Origin: Thermophilibacter immobilis
Lineage (GTDB): Bacteria; Actinomycetota; Coriobacteriia; Coriobacteriales; Atopobiaceae
DNA: 64,000 nt
Reading direction: 5' to 3'
Assembly: GCF_015277515.1 (NCBI RefSeq)
Contig: NZ_CP063767.1
Location: 1,922,001-1,986,000 of the forward strand
Shown: one piece after another, positions 8,890 through 21,701 of the stretch
Layout of the letters: every line of letters starts with the position of its first letter
How positions within the stretch are numbered: position 1 is the stretch's first letter
The notes under the pieces: generated by a model
The model's database searches: none
Told to the model about the DNA's origin: nothing
What the model saw: the letters and a program-made list of their open reading frames with translations, nothing else
Translations under genes and position numbers: made by a program

Positions 8890-9726
8890 CTACTTGGACT
8901 TGCGGCGACGAATGATGAGGCGGTTGCTGGCCTTCTTCGGGTCGCGGGTCTTGTAACCCTTCGTCGGCTTGCCCCACGGGGTGACGGACGGACGACCGGA
9001 GGTATGGTTCTTACCCTCGCCGCCGCCGTGCGGGTGATCGACCGGGTTCATGACGGTGCCACGGACGGTCGGACGCACGCCAGCCCAGCGGCTACGCCCA
9101 GCCTTGCCGACGACCACGTTGGAGTGGTCCGCGTTGCCGACCTCGCCGATCGTAGCGCGGCAGGTGATGAGGACGCGGCGCAGCTCGGAGGAGGGCATGC
9201 GCAGGACGGCGTAGCCGGAGTCCTTGCCCATGAGCTGCACGGAGGTGCCGGCGGCACGGGCCATGGCCGCACCCTTGCCGGGCTGGAACTCGACGGCGTG
9301 GACAAGCGTGCCGATGGGAATCTCGGAGAGGGGCATGCAGTTGCCCGGCTTGATGTCGACGTCTGAGGTGCCGGAGACGACGGTGTCGCCCACCTTGAGC
9401 CCCTCAGGGCACAGAATGTAGGCCTTGGCGCCGTTGGCATAGTGCAGAAGCGCGATGCGAGCGGAGCGGTTGGGATCGTACTCGATCGTGGCGACCTTGG
9501 CCGGCACGTCATCCATACGGCGTTTGAAGTCGATGCGACGATACTGACGCTTGTGGCCGCCACCCTGGTGACGGGTCGTGATGCGGCCGTTGTTGTTGCG
9601 GCCGGCCTGCTTGGGCAGGGGCTCGAGAAGTGACTTCTCGGGCTCGGTGCAGGTGATGTCGGAGAAGTCCGAGATCGTCTGAAAACGCCTGCCTGCGCTC
9701 GTAGGCTTGAGGTGCTTGACTGCCAT
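8890..9726 (-). CDS. rplB: 50S ribosomal protein L2
   Basis: Primary 23S-rRNA-binding protein needed for subunit association and peptidyl transfer. The 278 residues begin [20 protein letters not shown] and carry the catalytic-region signature [20 protein letters not shown]. Length is normal. A 143-bp gap containing a terminator-like hairpin separates it from rplW upstream. Confidence 0.98.
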   Translation of the reverse strand: MAVKHLKPTSAGRRFQTISDFSDITCTEPEKSLLEPLPKQAGRNNNGRITTRHQGGGHKRQYRRIDFKRRMDDVPAKVATIEYDPNRSARIALLHYANGAKAYILCPEGLKVGDTVVSGTSDVDIKPGNCMPLSEIPIGTLVHAVEFQPGKGAAMARAAGTSVQLMGKDSGYAVLRMPSSELRRVLITCRATIGEVGNADHSNVVVGKAGRSRWAGVRPTVRGTVMNPVDHPHGGGEGKNHTSGRPSVTPWGKPTKGYKTRDPKKASNRLIIRRRKSK

Positions 9727-9828
9727 TGACTCTTTCCCTTCTTCTTCCGTTTGCCACCCGCTCAGGGATTGGTGGGCGACGCCGGATTACCACGGTACCG
9801 CGCGTATCCATGCTGCGCGGCATGAAAA

Positions 9829-9857
9829 CCCGACCTCCCCTTTGGGGGAGGTGCGGG
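9829..9857 (-). terminator. Terminator-like hairpin between rplW and rplB
   Basis: On the minus strand, a GC-rich stem (ACCTCCCC/GGGGAGGT extended by CCCG/CGGG past a one-base bulge) with a CAAA loop is followed directly by TTTT. This has the form of an intrinsic terminator or attenuator, but it lies inside the S10 operon. It may set the dose of rplC-rplD-rplW relative to downstream genes. Confidence 0.6.
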
Positions 9858-9869
9858 CGAAGTGCTGAG

Positions 9870-10172
9870 CTACTCAGCAGCCTGCTGGCTGCCAAAGACC
9901 TCGATCGAGTCGCCCTCGGCGAGGGTGACGACGGCCTTCTTCCAGGAACGCGTGGTACCAGGAATCTGGTAGCGGACGCGCTTCTTCTTGCCGGAGACGT
10001 TCATGGTGTTGACCTTGACCACGTGCACGTTGAAGAGCTTCTCGACGGCGGCGGCGATCTCCTCCTTGGGAGCGGTCTTGGCCACCTCGAAGGTGTACTT
10101 GCCCTTCTCCATGAGATCAAACGAACGCTCGGAGACGATCGGGCGCATGATCACGTTGTAGGCGGAGTTCAT
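9870..10172 (-). CDS. rplW: 50S ribosomal protein L23
   Basis: Exit-tunnel protein and chaperone docking site. The 100 residues include YNVIMRPIVSERSFDLMEKG and the C-terminal KVNTMNVSGKKKRVRYQIPG, both typical of L23. The start codon overlaps the rplD stop by one base. A 143-bp gap follows before rplB. Confidence 0.97.
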   Translation of the reverse strand: MNSAYNVIMRPIVSERSFDLMEKGKYTFEVAKTAPKEEIAAAVEKLFNVHVVKVNTMNVSGKKKRVRYQIPGTTRSWKKAVVTLAEGDSIEVFGSQQAAE

Positions 10173-10798
10173 TATGCGAGCACCTCCTCAAGCTTCTTGG
10201 CGACGTCGGTGGCCATGACGAGGGCACCGTTGTCGATGAGGGTGCGCGCGGACGCCTCGGAGACGCCAATCACGCTGACCTTCTGGGCATTGCGAAACGA
10301 CAAATAGGTGTTGATGTCGTCGTCGGGGACCACGACGGTGACGCGCTTGTCGGCCAGGCCCAGCGAGCCGAGAAGCGCCACGGCCTGCTTGGTCGAGGGC
10401 CTGTCGAACGCGAGGGCGTCGACAAGCACGAGCTCGTTATCAGCGAGCTTGCCGGAGAGCACAGAGCGCATGGCCAGCTTGACCATCTTGTTGTTGACGC
10501 GCTTGGCGTGGCTGCGCGGGGTGGGCCCGAAGATCACGCCGCCGCCGACCCACTGGCCGGCACGGATGGAGCCCTGGCGAGCGCGACCAGTGCCCTTCTG
10601 ACGATAGGGCTTGGCGCCGCCGCCGGAGACCTCATGGCGGTTCTTGGTGGAGTGGGTGCCCTGACGCGCGGAGGCGTCCTGGCAGACCACGACCTGATGA
10701 ATGACGGGGATGTTCGGCTCGATGCCGAAAACGTCAGAGGAGAGGTCGGCCTCGCCGACCTGGGCCCCTTCGGCGTTCTTAATTGCGTACTTGGACAT
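10172..10798 (-). CDS. rplD: 50S ribosomal protein L4
   Basis: Large-subunit assembly protein with a tunnel-reaching loop; in E. coli L4 also autoregulates the S10 operon. The 208 residues include the loop sequence [20 protein letters not shown] and [20 protein letters not shown], which are diagnostic. Length is normal. Its stop overlaps the rplW start (TAATG). Confidence 0.98.
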   Translation of the reverse strand: MSKYAIKNAEGAQVGEADLSSDVFGIEPNIPVIHQVVVCQDASARQGTHSTKNRHEVSGGGAKPYRQKGTGRARQGSIRAGQWVGGGVIFGPTPRSHAKRVNNKMVKLAMRSVLSGKLADNELVLVDALAFDRPSTKQAVALLGSLGLADKRVTVVVPDDDINTYLSFRNAQKVSVIGVSEASARTLIDNGALVMATDVAKKLEEVLA

Positions 10799-10835
10799 TC
10801 TGTCCTCCTTGGTAGCCTAAGAGTTTTCCTGGCAC

Positions 10836-11456
10836 TTAGGCCATGCGGATTTGGACGAGGGCATTCTTGCCGCCGGGGACAGCGCCCTTGATGAGCATGA
10901 GGTTCTGCTCGGCATCGACGCGAACGAGCTTGAGATTCTTGACCGTGACGCGATCATCGCCCATGTGCCCGTACATGTGCAGGCCCTTGCGGACGCGAGC
11001 GGGGTAGGCGCACTGGCCAATGGAGCCGGGGCGGCGCTGGTTGCGCGAGCCGTGGGCCTTGGGGCCAATGGAGAAGTTCCAGCGCTTGACGGTGCCCTGG
11101 AAGCCCTTGCCCTTGGAGGTGCCGATGACGTCAATGGAGATGCCCTCGGAGAAGTCAGCGACCGACACGACGTCACCGGTGTGGTGCTCCTCGCCGTCGT
11201 CCACGCGAACCTCGCGCAAATAGCGCATGGGCTCGACGCCGGCGACCTTGAAGTGTCCAGCCATGGGCTTGTTGACGTGCTTGGCGGAGATGTCTCCAAA
11301 GCCGATCTGAACGGCGTCGTAGCCGTCGGTCGCCTTCGTCTTAACCTGCGAGACAGTGCAGGGGCCAGCCTGGATGACAGTGACGGGCACGACGTTGTCG
11401 TTCTCGTCCCAGATCTGCGTCATTCCGAGCTTGCGGCCAAGAATCGTATTGACCAT
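10836..11456 (-). CDS. rplC: 50S ribosomal protein L3
   Basis: Early-assembly large-subunit protein close to the peptidyl-transferase centre. The start was placed at ATG 11456 (MVNTILGRKLGMTQIWDEND), giving 206 residues; the upstream extension in the same frame is not L3-like. The signature FSIGPKAHGSRNQRRPGSIG is present. It is the first gene after the 450-bp rpsJ-rplC gap and has a good candidate promoter about 125 bp upstream. Confidence 0.97.
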   Translation of the reverse strand: MVNTILGRKLGMTQIWDENDNVVPVTVIQAGPCTVSQVKTKATDGYDAVQIGFGDISAKHVNKPMAGHFKVAGVEPMRYLREVRVDDGEEHHTGDVVSVADFSEGISIDVIGTSKGKGFQGTVKRWNFSIGPKAHGSRNQRRPGSIGQCAYPARVRKGLHMYGHMGDDRVTVKNLKLVRVDAEQNLMLIKGAVPGGKNALVQIRMA

Positions 11457-11906
11457 GCTCTTTCCTAACCTTCGGTGGTCATGGGACCAGCGGGGCACCC
11501 TTTGCCCCTCCCCAGCGGACCACGTCCTCTTTGTCACGCAGCAAAAGGACACACCTCTCTCCTCTTTTTGCGCAGCCTGTCTAGTTTACACACGTGCCTC
11601 GGTCTCCACAAGGTCTACGCAGAAATTTTGATAGCGCTGAGCTGCGCCTTGACGCGCCACGCTCTCGGGCGTCTCCTGCGGGACGCGCGGAGCGAGCGTT
11701 CACGAATTGCGAAGTGGGACACGTGGCGAGGGGTTTACGCATGCCACGGCGGAAATTCTTGCGCAAGGAGGCTCCCGGCGTGCCACGGGTCGCGATTTCT
11801 GAGCATGCCGAGAAACGCAAGCGCGGACAACAGCAAAAAGCCCCTCGCTCCCGGCGCGCGCGGCGCAGAAAGGAGGGACCAAAGAGTACGAACGCAGGAG
11901 CTCGGA
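11457..11906 (-). other. 450-bp non-coding gap between rpsJ and rplC
   Basis: rpsJ and rplC are normally adjacent or close, but here they are 450 bp apart. The gap contains a candidate promoter (11583-11611). Just after rpsJ there is a weak imperfect stem (about 11840-11879) followed by five T on the minus strand, which could terminate the str-rpsJ transcript. No gene was recognised in either strand; open frames here are short and compositionally like the GC shadow frames. Confidence 0.7.
11583..11611 (-). promoter_or_regulatory. Candidate sigma70-type promoter for rplC operon
   Basis: On the minus strand TTGTGG and TAAACT are separated by 17 bp, about 125 bp upstream of the rplC start. Its position in the unusual gap supports separate transcription of the S10 genes from rplC onward. 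Confidence 0.55.
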
Positions 11907-12215
11907 CTAGAGCTTGAGCTCGATGTCCACGCCGGCCGGCAGGTCGAGGCGCATGAGCGAGTCGACCGTCGAGGACGAGGGGTCGAGGATGTCGATGAGG
12001 CGCTTGTGGGTGCGCATCTCGAACTCCTCGCGGGAGTCCTTGTCCTTGTGCGGGGAGCGGATGACCGTGTAGAGGTTGCGCTCGGTGGGCAGGGGAATGG
12101 GGCCGGACACGCGGGCGCCGGTCTTCTGCGCGGTGTCCACGATGAGCTTCGCGGACTGGTCGACGACCTCGTGGTCGTAGCCCTTGAGGCGAATCCTGAT
12201 CTTCTGAGTTGACAC
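11907..12215 (-). CDS. rpsJ: 30S ribosomal protein S10
   Basis: Small-subunit head protein that also pairs with NusB in transcription antitermination. The start was set at GTG 12215 ([21 protein letters not shown]), 8 bases after a GGAGG ribosome-binding site. This gives 102 residues, exactly the family length; the in-frame ATGs upstream overlap the ribosome-binding site. It follows fusA by 42 bp, so it belongs to the str transcript here instead of heading the S10 operon. Confidence 0.97.
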   Translation of the reverse strand: MSTQKIRIRLKGYDHEVVDQSAKLIVDTAQKTGARVSGPIPLPTERNLYTVIRSPHKDKDSREEFEMRTHKRLIDILDPSSSTVDSLMRLDLPAGVDIELKL

Positions 12216-12257
12216 GTTAGGTACCTCCATCAATGAGCAGGGCTCGTTGGTCGTTAA

Positions 12258-14354
<2,097 letters not shown>

Positions 14355-14380
14355 AAATAGCTTCTCCTCGGTTCTGCGAA

Positions 14381-14851
14381 CTAGAAGCGGTAGTGAGAGA
14401 ACGCGCGGTTGGCCTCTGCCATCTTGAAGAGGTCCTCGCGACGCTTGACAGAGGCACCCACGCCGTTGGAGGCGTCGAGGATCTCGTTGGCCAGACGCTC
14501 GGCCATGGTCTTCTCCTTGCGGGCGCGCGAGAAGGTGACCATCCAGCGAATGGCGAGGGTGGTGGCGCGACGGGAGTTGACCTCCATGGGCACCTGGTAG
14601 GTGGCACCACCGACGCGCTTGGGCTTGACCTCGAGAGTCGGGCGGATGTTGTCCATAGCCTTCTTGAAGATGGTCAGCGCGTCCTCGCCGGACTTCTCGG
14701 CGACGATGTCAAAGGCACCGTAGACGATGCGCTCGGCGGTGGCCTTCTTGCCATCGAGGAGGACCTTGTTGATGAGCTGGGTCACGAGACGGTTGTTGTA
14801 GACGGCGTCAGGCTGGACCTCACGACGCACTGCTGCTGCACGACGCGGCAT
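14381..14851 (-). CDS. rpsG: 30S ribosomal protein S7
   Basis: Primary 16S-rRNA-binding protein of the small-subunit head. The start was placed at ATG 14851 ([20 protein letters not shown]), giving 156 residues, the usual length; the longer upstream frame overlaps rpsL and is a shadow. Signatures [20 protein letters not shown] and [20 protein letters not shown] are present. Confidence 0.98.
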   Translation of the reverse strand: MPRRAAAVRREVQPDAVYNNRLVTQLINKVLLDGKKATAERIVYGAFDIVAEKSGEDALTIFKKAMDNIRPTLEVKPKRVGGATYQVPMEVNSRRATTLAIRWMVTFSRARKEKTMAERLANEILDASNGVGASVKRREDLFKMAEANRAFSHYRF

Positions 14852-14897
14852 GTTGTATCTCCTCAGAACTCGTTTTGTGCTTTCAGGGGGGCGAGAA

Positions 14898-15269
14898 CTA
14901 CTTGGCGCGCTTGGCGCCGTAGCGAGAACGCGCCTTCTGGCGGTTCTGGACGGAGGCGCAGTCATAGGCACCGCGGACGATCTTGTAGCGGACACCGGGG
15001 AGGTCACGGACGCGGCCGCCGCGGATGAGGACGATGGAGTGCTCCTGCAGGTTGTGGCCCTCACCAGGGATGTAGGCCGTGACCTCGATGCCGTTGACAA
15101 GACGGACACGGGCGACTTTGCGCAGGGCCGAGTTCGGCTTCTTGGGCGTGGTGGTGAAGACGCGGGTGCAGACGCCGCGCTTCTGGGGGTTGTGCTGAAG
15201 AGCTGCGTTCTTGGACTTGGCCTTGGTGCTCACACGGCCGTTGCGAACGAGCTGATTGATAGTAGGCAA
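14898..15269 (-). CDS. rpsL: 30S ribosomal protein S12
   Basis: Decoding-centre protein and streptomycin-resistance locus. The start was set at TTG 15269, because a GGAG ribosome-binding site lies 6-7 bases upstream and the protein then begins as other S12 proteins do ([11 protein letters not shown]). This gives 123 residues. An ATG 18 bases further up would put the ribosome-binding site inside the gene. The region [19 protein letters not shown] has the wild-type lysine at the usual streptomycin-resistance position. It is the first gene of the str operon. Confidence 0.97.
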   Translation of the reverse strand: MPTINQLVRNGRVSTKAKSKNAALQHNPQKRGVCTRVFTTTPKKPNSALRKVARVRLVNGIEVTAYIPGEGHNLQEHSIVLIRGGRVRDLPGVRYKIVRGAYDCASVQNRQKARSRYGAKRAK

Positions 15270-15357
15270 AGTTCTCTCCTTCATATACCTATCGACGTGC
15301 TGTTCTCTTAAGTCAAGGGCTGAGCAGCACCTCCGCCCCGGATTGACGCGACGATGA

Positions 15358-15386
15358 ACTTTACGCTGGGACGCAACTGTTGTCAA
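15358..15386 (-). promoter_or_regulatory. Sigma70-type promoter of the str operon
   Basis: On the minus strand a perfect TTGACA and a TAAAGT are separated by 17 bp, about 90 bp upstream of the rpsL start. This is one of the closest matches to consensus in the window and is the likely start point for rpsL-rpsG-fusA-rpsJ. Confidence 0.8.
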
Positions 15387-15612
15387 CACGCCACGCATCC
15401 GGGCGTATCTATCTCCATAGTTGGCCCCACGACGCACCCAACCGAGGCTTCTTCTGGGGCCAGGCCCGTCAGCCTGCGTCGCGACAAAGCGTTGGCACGC
15501 GGGTCTAGAAAGCCGACTACGCCCAACCGGTCCCTCCGGGCCCCCTTTGGCCCTGAGAAGCACGATTGGGCGTGGTCGGAAAAGTACCCCGCGGAGGACG
15601 GGGCCGCCCGGC
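15387..15612. other. Gap between degV and the str promoter
   Basis: About 225 bp without a gene. Loose copies of GCCCAACCG occur twice in direct and once in inverted orientation (near 15434, 15518 and 15563), which may mark a degraded inverted-repeat element. A possible degV terminator sits at its right end. Nothing else was recognised. Confidence 0.5.
15580..15603 (-). terminator. Possible terminator of the fatty-acid operon
   Basis: Short stem CCCCG/CGGGG with a 7-base loop, followed on the minus strand by TACTTTTCC, ten bases downstream of the degV stop. The stem is short, so the call is tentative. Confidence 0.4.
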
Positions 15613-16446
15613 CTACTCCCAGGAAAGGCCCACGGCACCAAGGCCAAGGTGCTTGGCGAGCACGGGGCCGCCGTCCTTGACGCGAACCGGGGCGTGCGGG
15701 AAGCGCTCGTGCACGGCAACGAGCAGCTGCTGGGCCTCCACGCCGCGCTCCCCGAAGTGAGAGATCACGAAGCTGTGGGCGCCATCACCCGCAAGCCGCA
15801 CCAGCGCCGTGCCCATGCCGTGCGCGCCGCGCCCGTAGCCCGCCTCGACGATGCCACCCTCCTCGAGCAGCATGACCGGATAGCGGTTGAGCTTGGTCGC
15901 CACGGAGCGCCCGAAGGCCCCCAAGCGGCCGCTGCGATGCAGCGCGCGCAGGTCAGGCACGCTGAAGGCTATACAGCGGGCGCGGCGCTCCCGCTCGAGG
16001 TCACGCACGATCTCATCGAGCGAGACTCCCTGGTCCGCCCTCAGGCGCGCGCGACGGACCATGAACTCAAGGGCACCGGCGGTGAGCCATGAGTCGACCA
16101 CGCAAATCTGGGGGCCGTCCTCGTACTGGGCGCGCAGGGTGCGCGCGGCCTGCTCGGCGCTTCTGAAGGTGCCCGACAGGCGCGAGGAGATCGTAAGGCA
16201 CACGACATCGTCTCCCGCCTCGAGGTGGGGGCGAAGAGCGCGCCTGAAGGCGGAGGGCCGCACGGCCTCCGACGTGACGAGGTGGCTCCTCCAGAAGAGA
16301 TCCGCGTAGTCGCCGGTCTCCCCCACGAAGCCCTCGGCGTGGCGCACGCCGTCGGCGACGTAGGACATGGGAACGATGTCGACGCCAAGCTCACGTGCCT
16401 CGTCGCGCGTGAGGCCGCAGGTCGAGTCTGTCACGAGCGCGAGCAT
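15613..16446 (-). CDS. DegV family fatty-acid-binding protein
   Basis: DegV proteins (FakB-like) bind a fatty acid and, in Firmicutes, present it to the FakA kinase. The 277 residues show the DegV landmarks: [14 protein letters not shown] at residues 4-17, the acyl-carboxylate-binding [14 protein letters not shown] near residue 85, and [15 protein letters not shown] near residue 116. The gene overlaps the accDA stop by 16 bp and ends the fatty-acid operon, which suggests a role in using or storing free fatty acids. No fakA gene is in the window. Confidence 0.9.
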   Translation of the reverse strand: MLALVTDSTCGLTRDEARELGVDIVPMSYVADGVRHAEGFVGETGDYADLFWRSHLVTSEAVRPSAFRRALRPHLEAGDDVVCLTISSRLSGTFRSAEQAARTLRAQYEDGPQICVVDSWLTAGALEFMVRRARLRADQGVSLDEIVRDLERERRARCIAFSVPDLRALHRSGRLGAFGRSVATKLNRYPVMLLEEGGIVEAGYGRGAHGMGTALVRLAGDGAHSFVISHFGERGVEAQQLLVAVHERFPHAPVRVKDGGPVLAKHLGLGAVGLSWE

Positions 16447-18147
16447 AGGCGATCTCCCCCCATCGCGCGGAGCCGCTCGTAGCGACGCTCCACGAGCTCC
16501 TGGGGGTCAAGACCCGCCAGGTCATCGAGGCAGCGGTCGATCTCGCGGAAGAGGTCGTGGGCGACCTCTGCTGCGGAGAGGCCCCCGTCGGGGACGATTG
16601 CGTCCACGAGGGCGAGTTCCTTGAGGTCGGGGGCCGTGAGGCGCAGGGCACGAGCCGCCTCGGGGGCCCGGCCCGCCTTTTTCCACAGAATCGTGGCGCA
16701 GGCCTCGGGGCTCACGACGGAGTACGCTGCGCTCCCGAGCATGAGCACCCGGTCGGCCACGGCGAGCGCGAGCGCGCCGCCGCTGCCTCCCTCGCCCACG
16801 ATCGCGCTTACCACGGGCACACGCAGCCCCGACAGGGCCACGAGGTTGGCGGCGATGGCCTCGCCCTGGCCGCGCTGCTCGGCCTCGACGCCGCAGTAGG
16901 CCCCCGAGGTGTCCACGAGGCAGACCACGGGCCGGCCAAAGCGCTCCGCCTCGTGCATGAGGCGCAGCGCCTTGCGGTAGCCCTCCGGGTGAGCCATGCC
17001 AAAGTTGCGTCGCACGCGCTCCTTGGTGGAGCGGCCGCGCTCAAGCGCGATCACGGTGAGGACGCGGCCGGCTCTCCAGCCGATGCCCGCCACGACCGCG
17101 GCGTCATCGCCGTACAGGCGGTCGCCGTGCAGCTCGACGAAGCCGTCGAGGGAGCGCTCGAGAAGCTCGAGGGACGTGGGGCGATCGGTGGAGCGCGTCA
17201 TCTTGACGATGTCGTAGGCGTCCGTCGCAGCCTCGCGCGCGCTGCGGCGGCGCTCGCGGCGGCGAGAGGGCTCCTCGCGTCCGAGCGCGTGGGGGGCATC
17301 GGTCCCCGGGACCACCCCCGCATGCAGCCTAAGCAGCTCGGCGAGAACAGCCGTGAGGTCCTGGCGCTCCACGATGAGATCACAGAAGCCATGCTCGAGC
17401 AGGTACTCCGAGCGCTGGAAGCCCGAGGGCAGGCGCTTGTGCGTGGTCTGCTCTATCACGCGCGGGCCGGCGAAGGCCACGAGGGCCCCCGGCTCGGCAA
17501 GGATGGCGTTGGCCTCCATGGCAAAGCTCGCGGTCACCCCGCCCGTGGTGGGGTCCGTGAGCACGACGAGGTAGGCGAGGCCCGCCTCGCGGTGGCGGCG
17601 CACGGCCGCGGAGACCTTGGCCATCTGCATGAGCGAGGTCGCGCCCTCCTGCATGCGCGCGCCGCCGGAGACGGTAAAGCCCACGACGGGCAGGCCGAGC
17701 TCGCAGGCACGCTCGAAGACGCGACAGACCTTCTCGCCCACGACCGAGCCCATGGACCCCATCATGAAGTCTGCGTCCATGAAGAACAGGGCGCAGGTCT
17801 GGCCCCCCACGAGGCCGCGCCCGCAGACGACGGCGTCGTTCTCGCCGGTCTTCTCGCGTGCCTGGTCGAGCTTTTGGGCGTAGCCCGGAAAGCCCAGGAA
17901 GTCCGTGGCGGCCAGCTCGGCGTCCCACTCCTCGAAGCTTCCCGCGTCGCAGGTCATCTCCATGCGACGGCGGCCCGAGACGCGCAGGTGATGGCCGCAG
18001 CGCGGGCACACGTCCAGATGGGCGCGCAGGTCGTCCTCGTCAATGATGCGCTTGCAGCCGGGGCACTTCACAAAGAGGTGGCGCTGCGGGAGCTCGACGG
18101 GTACGTCGGTGACGGGGCCCTCGAGCTCGTTGACGCTCTTGTCTCTC

Positions 18148-18158
<11 letters not shown>
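16431..18158 (-). CDS. accDA: Fused acetyl-CoA carboxylase carboxyltransferase beta-alpha (AccD-AccA)
   Basis: Transfers the carboxyl group from carboxybiotin to acetyl-CoA, forming malonyl-CoA. The 575 residues are AccD (residues about 25-285) joined to AccA (about 310-570) in one frame. The AccD part has the zinc ribbon with Cys32, Cys35, Cys51 and Cys54 and the core GGARMQEGATSLMQMAKVSA. The AccA part has GMAHPEGYRKALRLMHEAER and GEGGSGGALALAVADRVLML. The linker is Arg/Glu-rich. E. coli and streptococci have two separate genes. It overlaps accC by 11 bp and degV by 16 bp. Confidence 0.96.
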
Positions 18159-19488
<1,330 letters not shown>

Positions 19489-19492
19489 CGCC

Positions 19493-19921
19493 TCAGCGCC
19501 CCTCTTCGGCCACGAGCGCAAACGACATCTGCGCCACGCAGCACAGCTCGTCGCCCACGCGCGCCTCGCCCGAGGCAAAGCGGAAGGGGCCACGTGCGCG
19601 CGTGAGCCGGCAGGTGAGCTCCACGACGTCGCCGGGGTGCACCGGGTGCTTGAAGCGAACCTTGTCGAGGCTCGTGTAGTAGGGCGTCGCCCCGCGTGCG
19701 GCGGGGTCGGAGGCCATAAGCACGCAGCAGTTCTGGGCCAGCATCTCGCAGAGCATGACGCCGGGCACCACGGGGTTACCCGGGAAGTGGCCCTGAACGA
19801 AGAACTCGTCACCCGTAATGGCAAGGCGTCCGCGTGCCTCGTCGCCCACCACCTCGGACTCGTCGAGCAGAAGCATCGGCGCGCGGTGAGGAAGCAGCCC
19901 CTCCAGCTCAGAACGGTTCAT
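19493..19921 (-). CDS. fabZ: 3-hydroxyacyl-[ACP] dehydratase FabZ
   Basis: Dehydrates beta-hydroxyacyl-ACP in each elongation round. The start was set at ATG 19921 because GGAGG lies 5 bases upstream; a GTG two codons earlier is not spaced correctly. The 142-residue hot-dog protein contains LLPHRAPMLLLDE with the catalytic His, and GHFPGNPVVPGVM. It lies between accB and accC, as in streptococci. There is no FabA or FabM candidate in the cluster. Confidence 0.96.
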   Translation of the reverse strand: MNRSELEGLLPHRAPMLLLDESEVVGDEARGRLAITGDEFFVQGHFPGNPVVPGVMLCEMLAQNCCVLMASDPAARGATPYYTSLDKVRFKHPVHPGDVVELTCRLTRARGPFRFASGEARVGDELCCVAQMSFALVAEEGR

Positions 19922-19930
19922 GGGCACCTC

Positions 19931-20407
19931 CTAGTAGAGCTTCATGAGGCAGCAGCCGTACTCGACGAGCTGCCCGTCCTTGACGCAGATGTCCACGACC
20001 TCGCCGTCGGCCTCCGCGGTGACCTCGTTCATGACCTTCATGGCCTCGATGACGCAGAGCGTCTCGCCCTTCTTCACCTGAGAGCCCACGTGCACGAAGG
20101 GCTCCGAGCCCACCGAGGGCGACGCGTAGAACACCCCGACCATGGGCGCGCTCACCACGGTGGCACGCGTCAGGTCGAGCGGGTCGTCGTCGGACGGCGC
20201 GGGGACGTCGGCGGCTGACGGGGCAGGCGCGGGCGCGGCAGGGATCACGGGAGCGGACGGGACCGGCTGCGCGAGCGGCGGGGCGGCCACGACGGCACGC
20301 TCGCGCTCGAGCTCGACGACGGTACCGTCCGCTTCCTCGACGCGCACGCGGACGAGCCCGCGCTCCTCCATGACGGCGGCCATCTCAGATATCTTGCGCG
20401 TATCCAT
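19931..20407 (-). CDS. accB: Biotin carboxyl carrier protein of acetyl-CoA carboxylase
   Basis: Carries biotin between AccC and the carboxyltransferase. The 158 residues have an N-terminal part, a Pro/Ala linker (about 42-75) and the C-terminal biotinyl domain with VIEAMKVMNEV; the biotin-accepting lysine is Lys124. The gene is 5 bp downstream of fabF. The ligase that would biotinylate it, BirA, is encoded divergently at the head of this operon. Confidence 0.97.
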   Translation of the reverse strand: MDTRKISEMAAVMEERGLVRVRVEEADGTVVELERERAVVAAPPLAQPVPSAPVIPAAPAPAPSAADVPAPSDDDPLDLTRATVVSAPMVGVFYASPSVGSEPFVHVGSQVKKGETLCVIEAMKVMNEVTAEADGEVVDICVKDGQLVEYGCCLMKLY

Positions 20408-20412
20408 GCGCC

Positions 20413-21660
20413 TTACCTTTCCCTATAGGCGCGCAGCGCGAGCGCCGCGTTGTGTCCTCCAAAGCCGAGGCTGGTCGAGAGGGCCCACGTGAGCTCGCAG
20501 CGCACGGCCTCGTTGGGCGTGTAGTCGAGGTCGCAGGCGGGGTCGGGGGTGGCGTAGCCGATGGTCGGCGGCACGACGCCCTCCTCGAGGGCGCGAGCGC
20601 AGACCAGGACCTCCACCGCACCGGTCGCGCCAATCATGTGCCCCGTCATGGACTTGGTGGACGAGACGTGCGCGGCGCGGGCGGCCTTCTCGCCCAGGGC
20701 GCGCTTGAGGCCGAGGGTCTCAGAGGCGTCGTTGAGCTTGGTCGAGGTACCGTGGGCGTTGACGTAGAGCCCCTCGTCAGGACGGACGCCGCCCTCCTCC
20801 ACGGCCAGGCGAATCGCGCGGGCGATGCCGGCGGCCTCGGGGTCGGGGCTCGTAACGTGGTAGGCGTCGGCCGTGTTGCCGTAGCCCACGACCTCGGCGT
20901 AGACGTGCGCGCCGCGAGCGCGGGCGTGCTCCAGATCCTCGAGCACGAGGATGCAGGCACCCTCCCCCATGACGAAGCCGTCGCGCCCGGCGTCGAAGGG
21001 GCGGCACGCGGTCGCGGGGTCGGGGTTGGTGCTGAGCGCCCGGCAGCTCGTGAAACCCGCGATGGACTCGGGGATAATCGCGGCCTCGGAGCCGCCGGCC
21101 AGGATCGCGTCGGCATAGCCGCCCTTGATCGCTCGGAAGGCCTCGCCCACCGCATGGGCCGAGGTGGCGCAGGCGCTCACCACGGGCAGGGTGGGCCCCA
21201 GGGCCCGATGGCGGATGGAGACGCTGCCGGCGGCCATGTTCGAGATCATCATGGGGATCATGAACGGCGAGGCCCTCCGGGGGCCGCGCTCGGCGATGGT
21301 GTGGACGTTGTCGACGAGGGTCGTCATGCCACCGGTGCCCGAGCCCACGTAGACGCCCAGCCGCTCGTGGTCGATCGCGTCCGCGGCGTCCAATCCGGAG
21401 TCGGCCATGGCCTCGTCCGAGGCGACGAGGACGTACTGCACGAACAGGTCCTCGTGAGCCGCCTCGACCTTGCCGAGAAGCCCCGCGCCGTCGAAGCCCT
21501 TGACCTCAGCGGCCACGCTGACCTTGAACCCCATGGTGTCAAAGCGCGTCAGGGGGCCTATGCCGCTGACGCCAGCCACCAGAGACGCCCAGGTCTCTTG
21601 CGCGGTGTTGCCCACGGGGGTGACGGTGCCCATGCCGGTGATCGCGACCCTGTGTTCCAT
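20413..21660 (-). CDS. fabF: 3-oxoacyl-[ACP] synthase II
   Basis: Condenses malonyl-ACP with a growing acyl chain. The 415 residues contain the catalytic cysteine in VSACATSAHAVGEAFRAIK and the two active-site histidines in NAHGTSTKLND and KSMTGHMIGATGA. Length is normal. A GGGAG ribosome-binding site precedes the ATG at 21660. Confidence 0.98.
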   Translation of the reverse strand: MEHRVAITGMGTVTPVGNTAQETWASLVAGVSGIGPLTRFDTMGFKVSVAAEVKGFDGAGLLGKVEAAHEDLFVQYVLVASDEAMADSGLDAADAIDHERLGVYVGSGTGGMTTLVDNVHTIAERGPRRASPFMIPMMISNMAAGSVSIRHRALGPTLPVVSACATSAHAVGEAFRAIKGGYADAILAGGSEAAIIPESIAGFTSCRALSTNPDPATACRPFDAGRDGFVMGEGACILVLEDLEHARARGAHVYAEVVGYGNTADAYHVTSPDPEAAGIARAIRLAVEEGGVRPDEGLYVNAHGTSTKLNDASETLGLKRALGEKAARAAHVSSTKSMTGHMIGATGAVEVLVCARALEEGVVPPTIGYATPDPACDLDYTPNEAVRCELTWALSTSLGFGGHNAALALRAYRER

Positions 21661-21701
21661 CTCATGCTCCCAACCGCCCGCGAGTCGCCCCGCGGGCCTT
21701 G

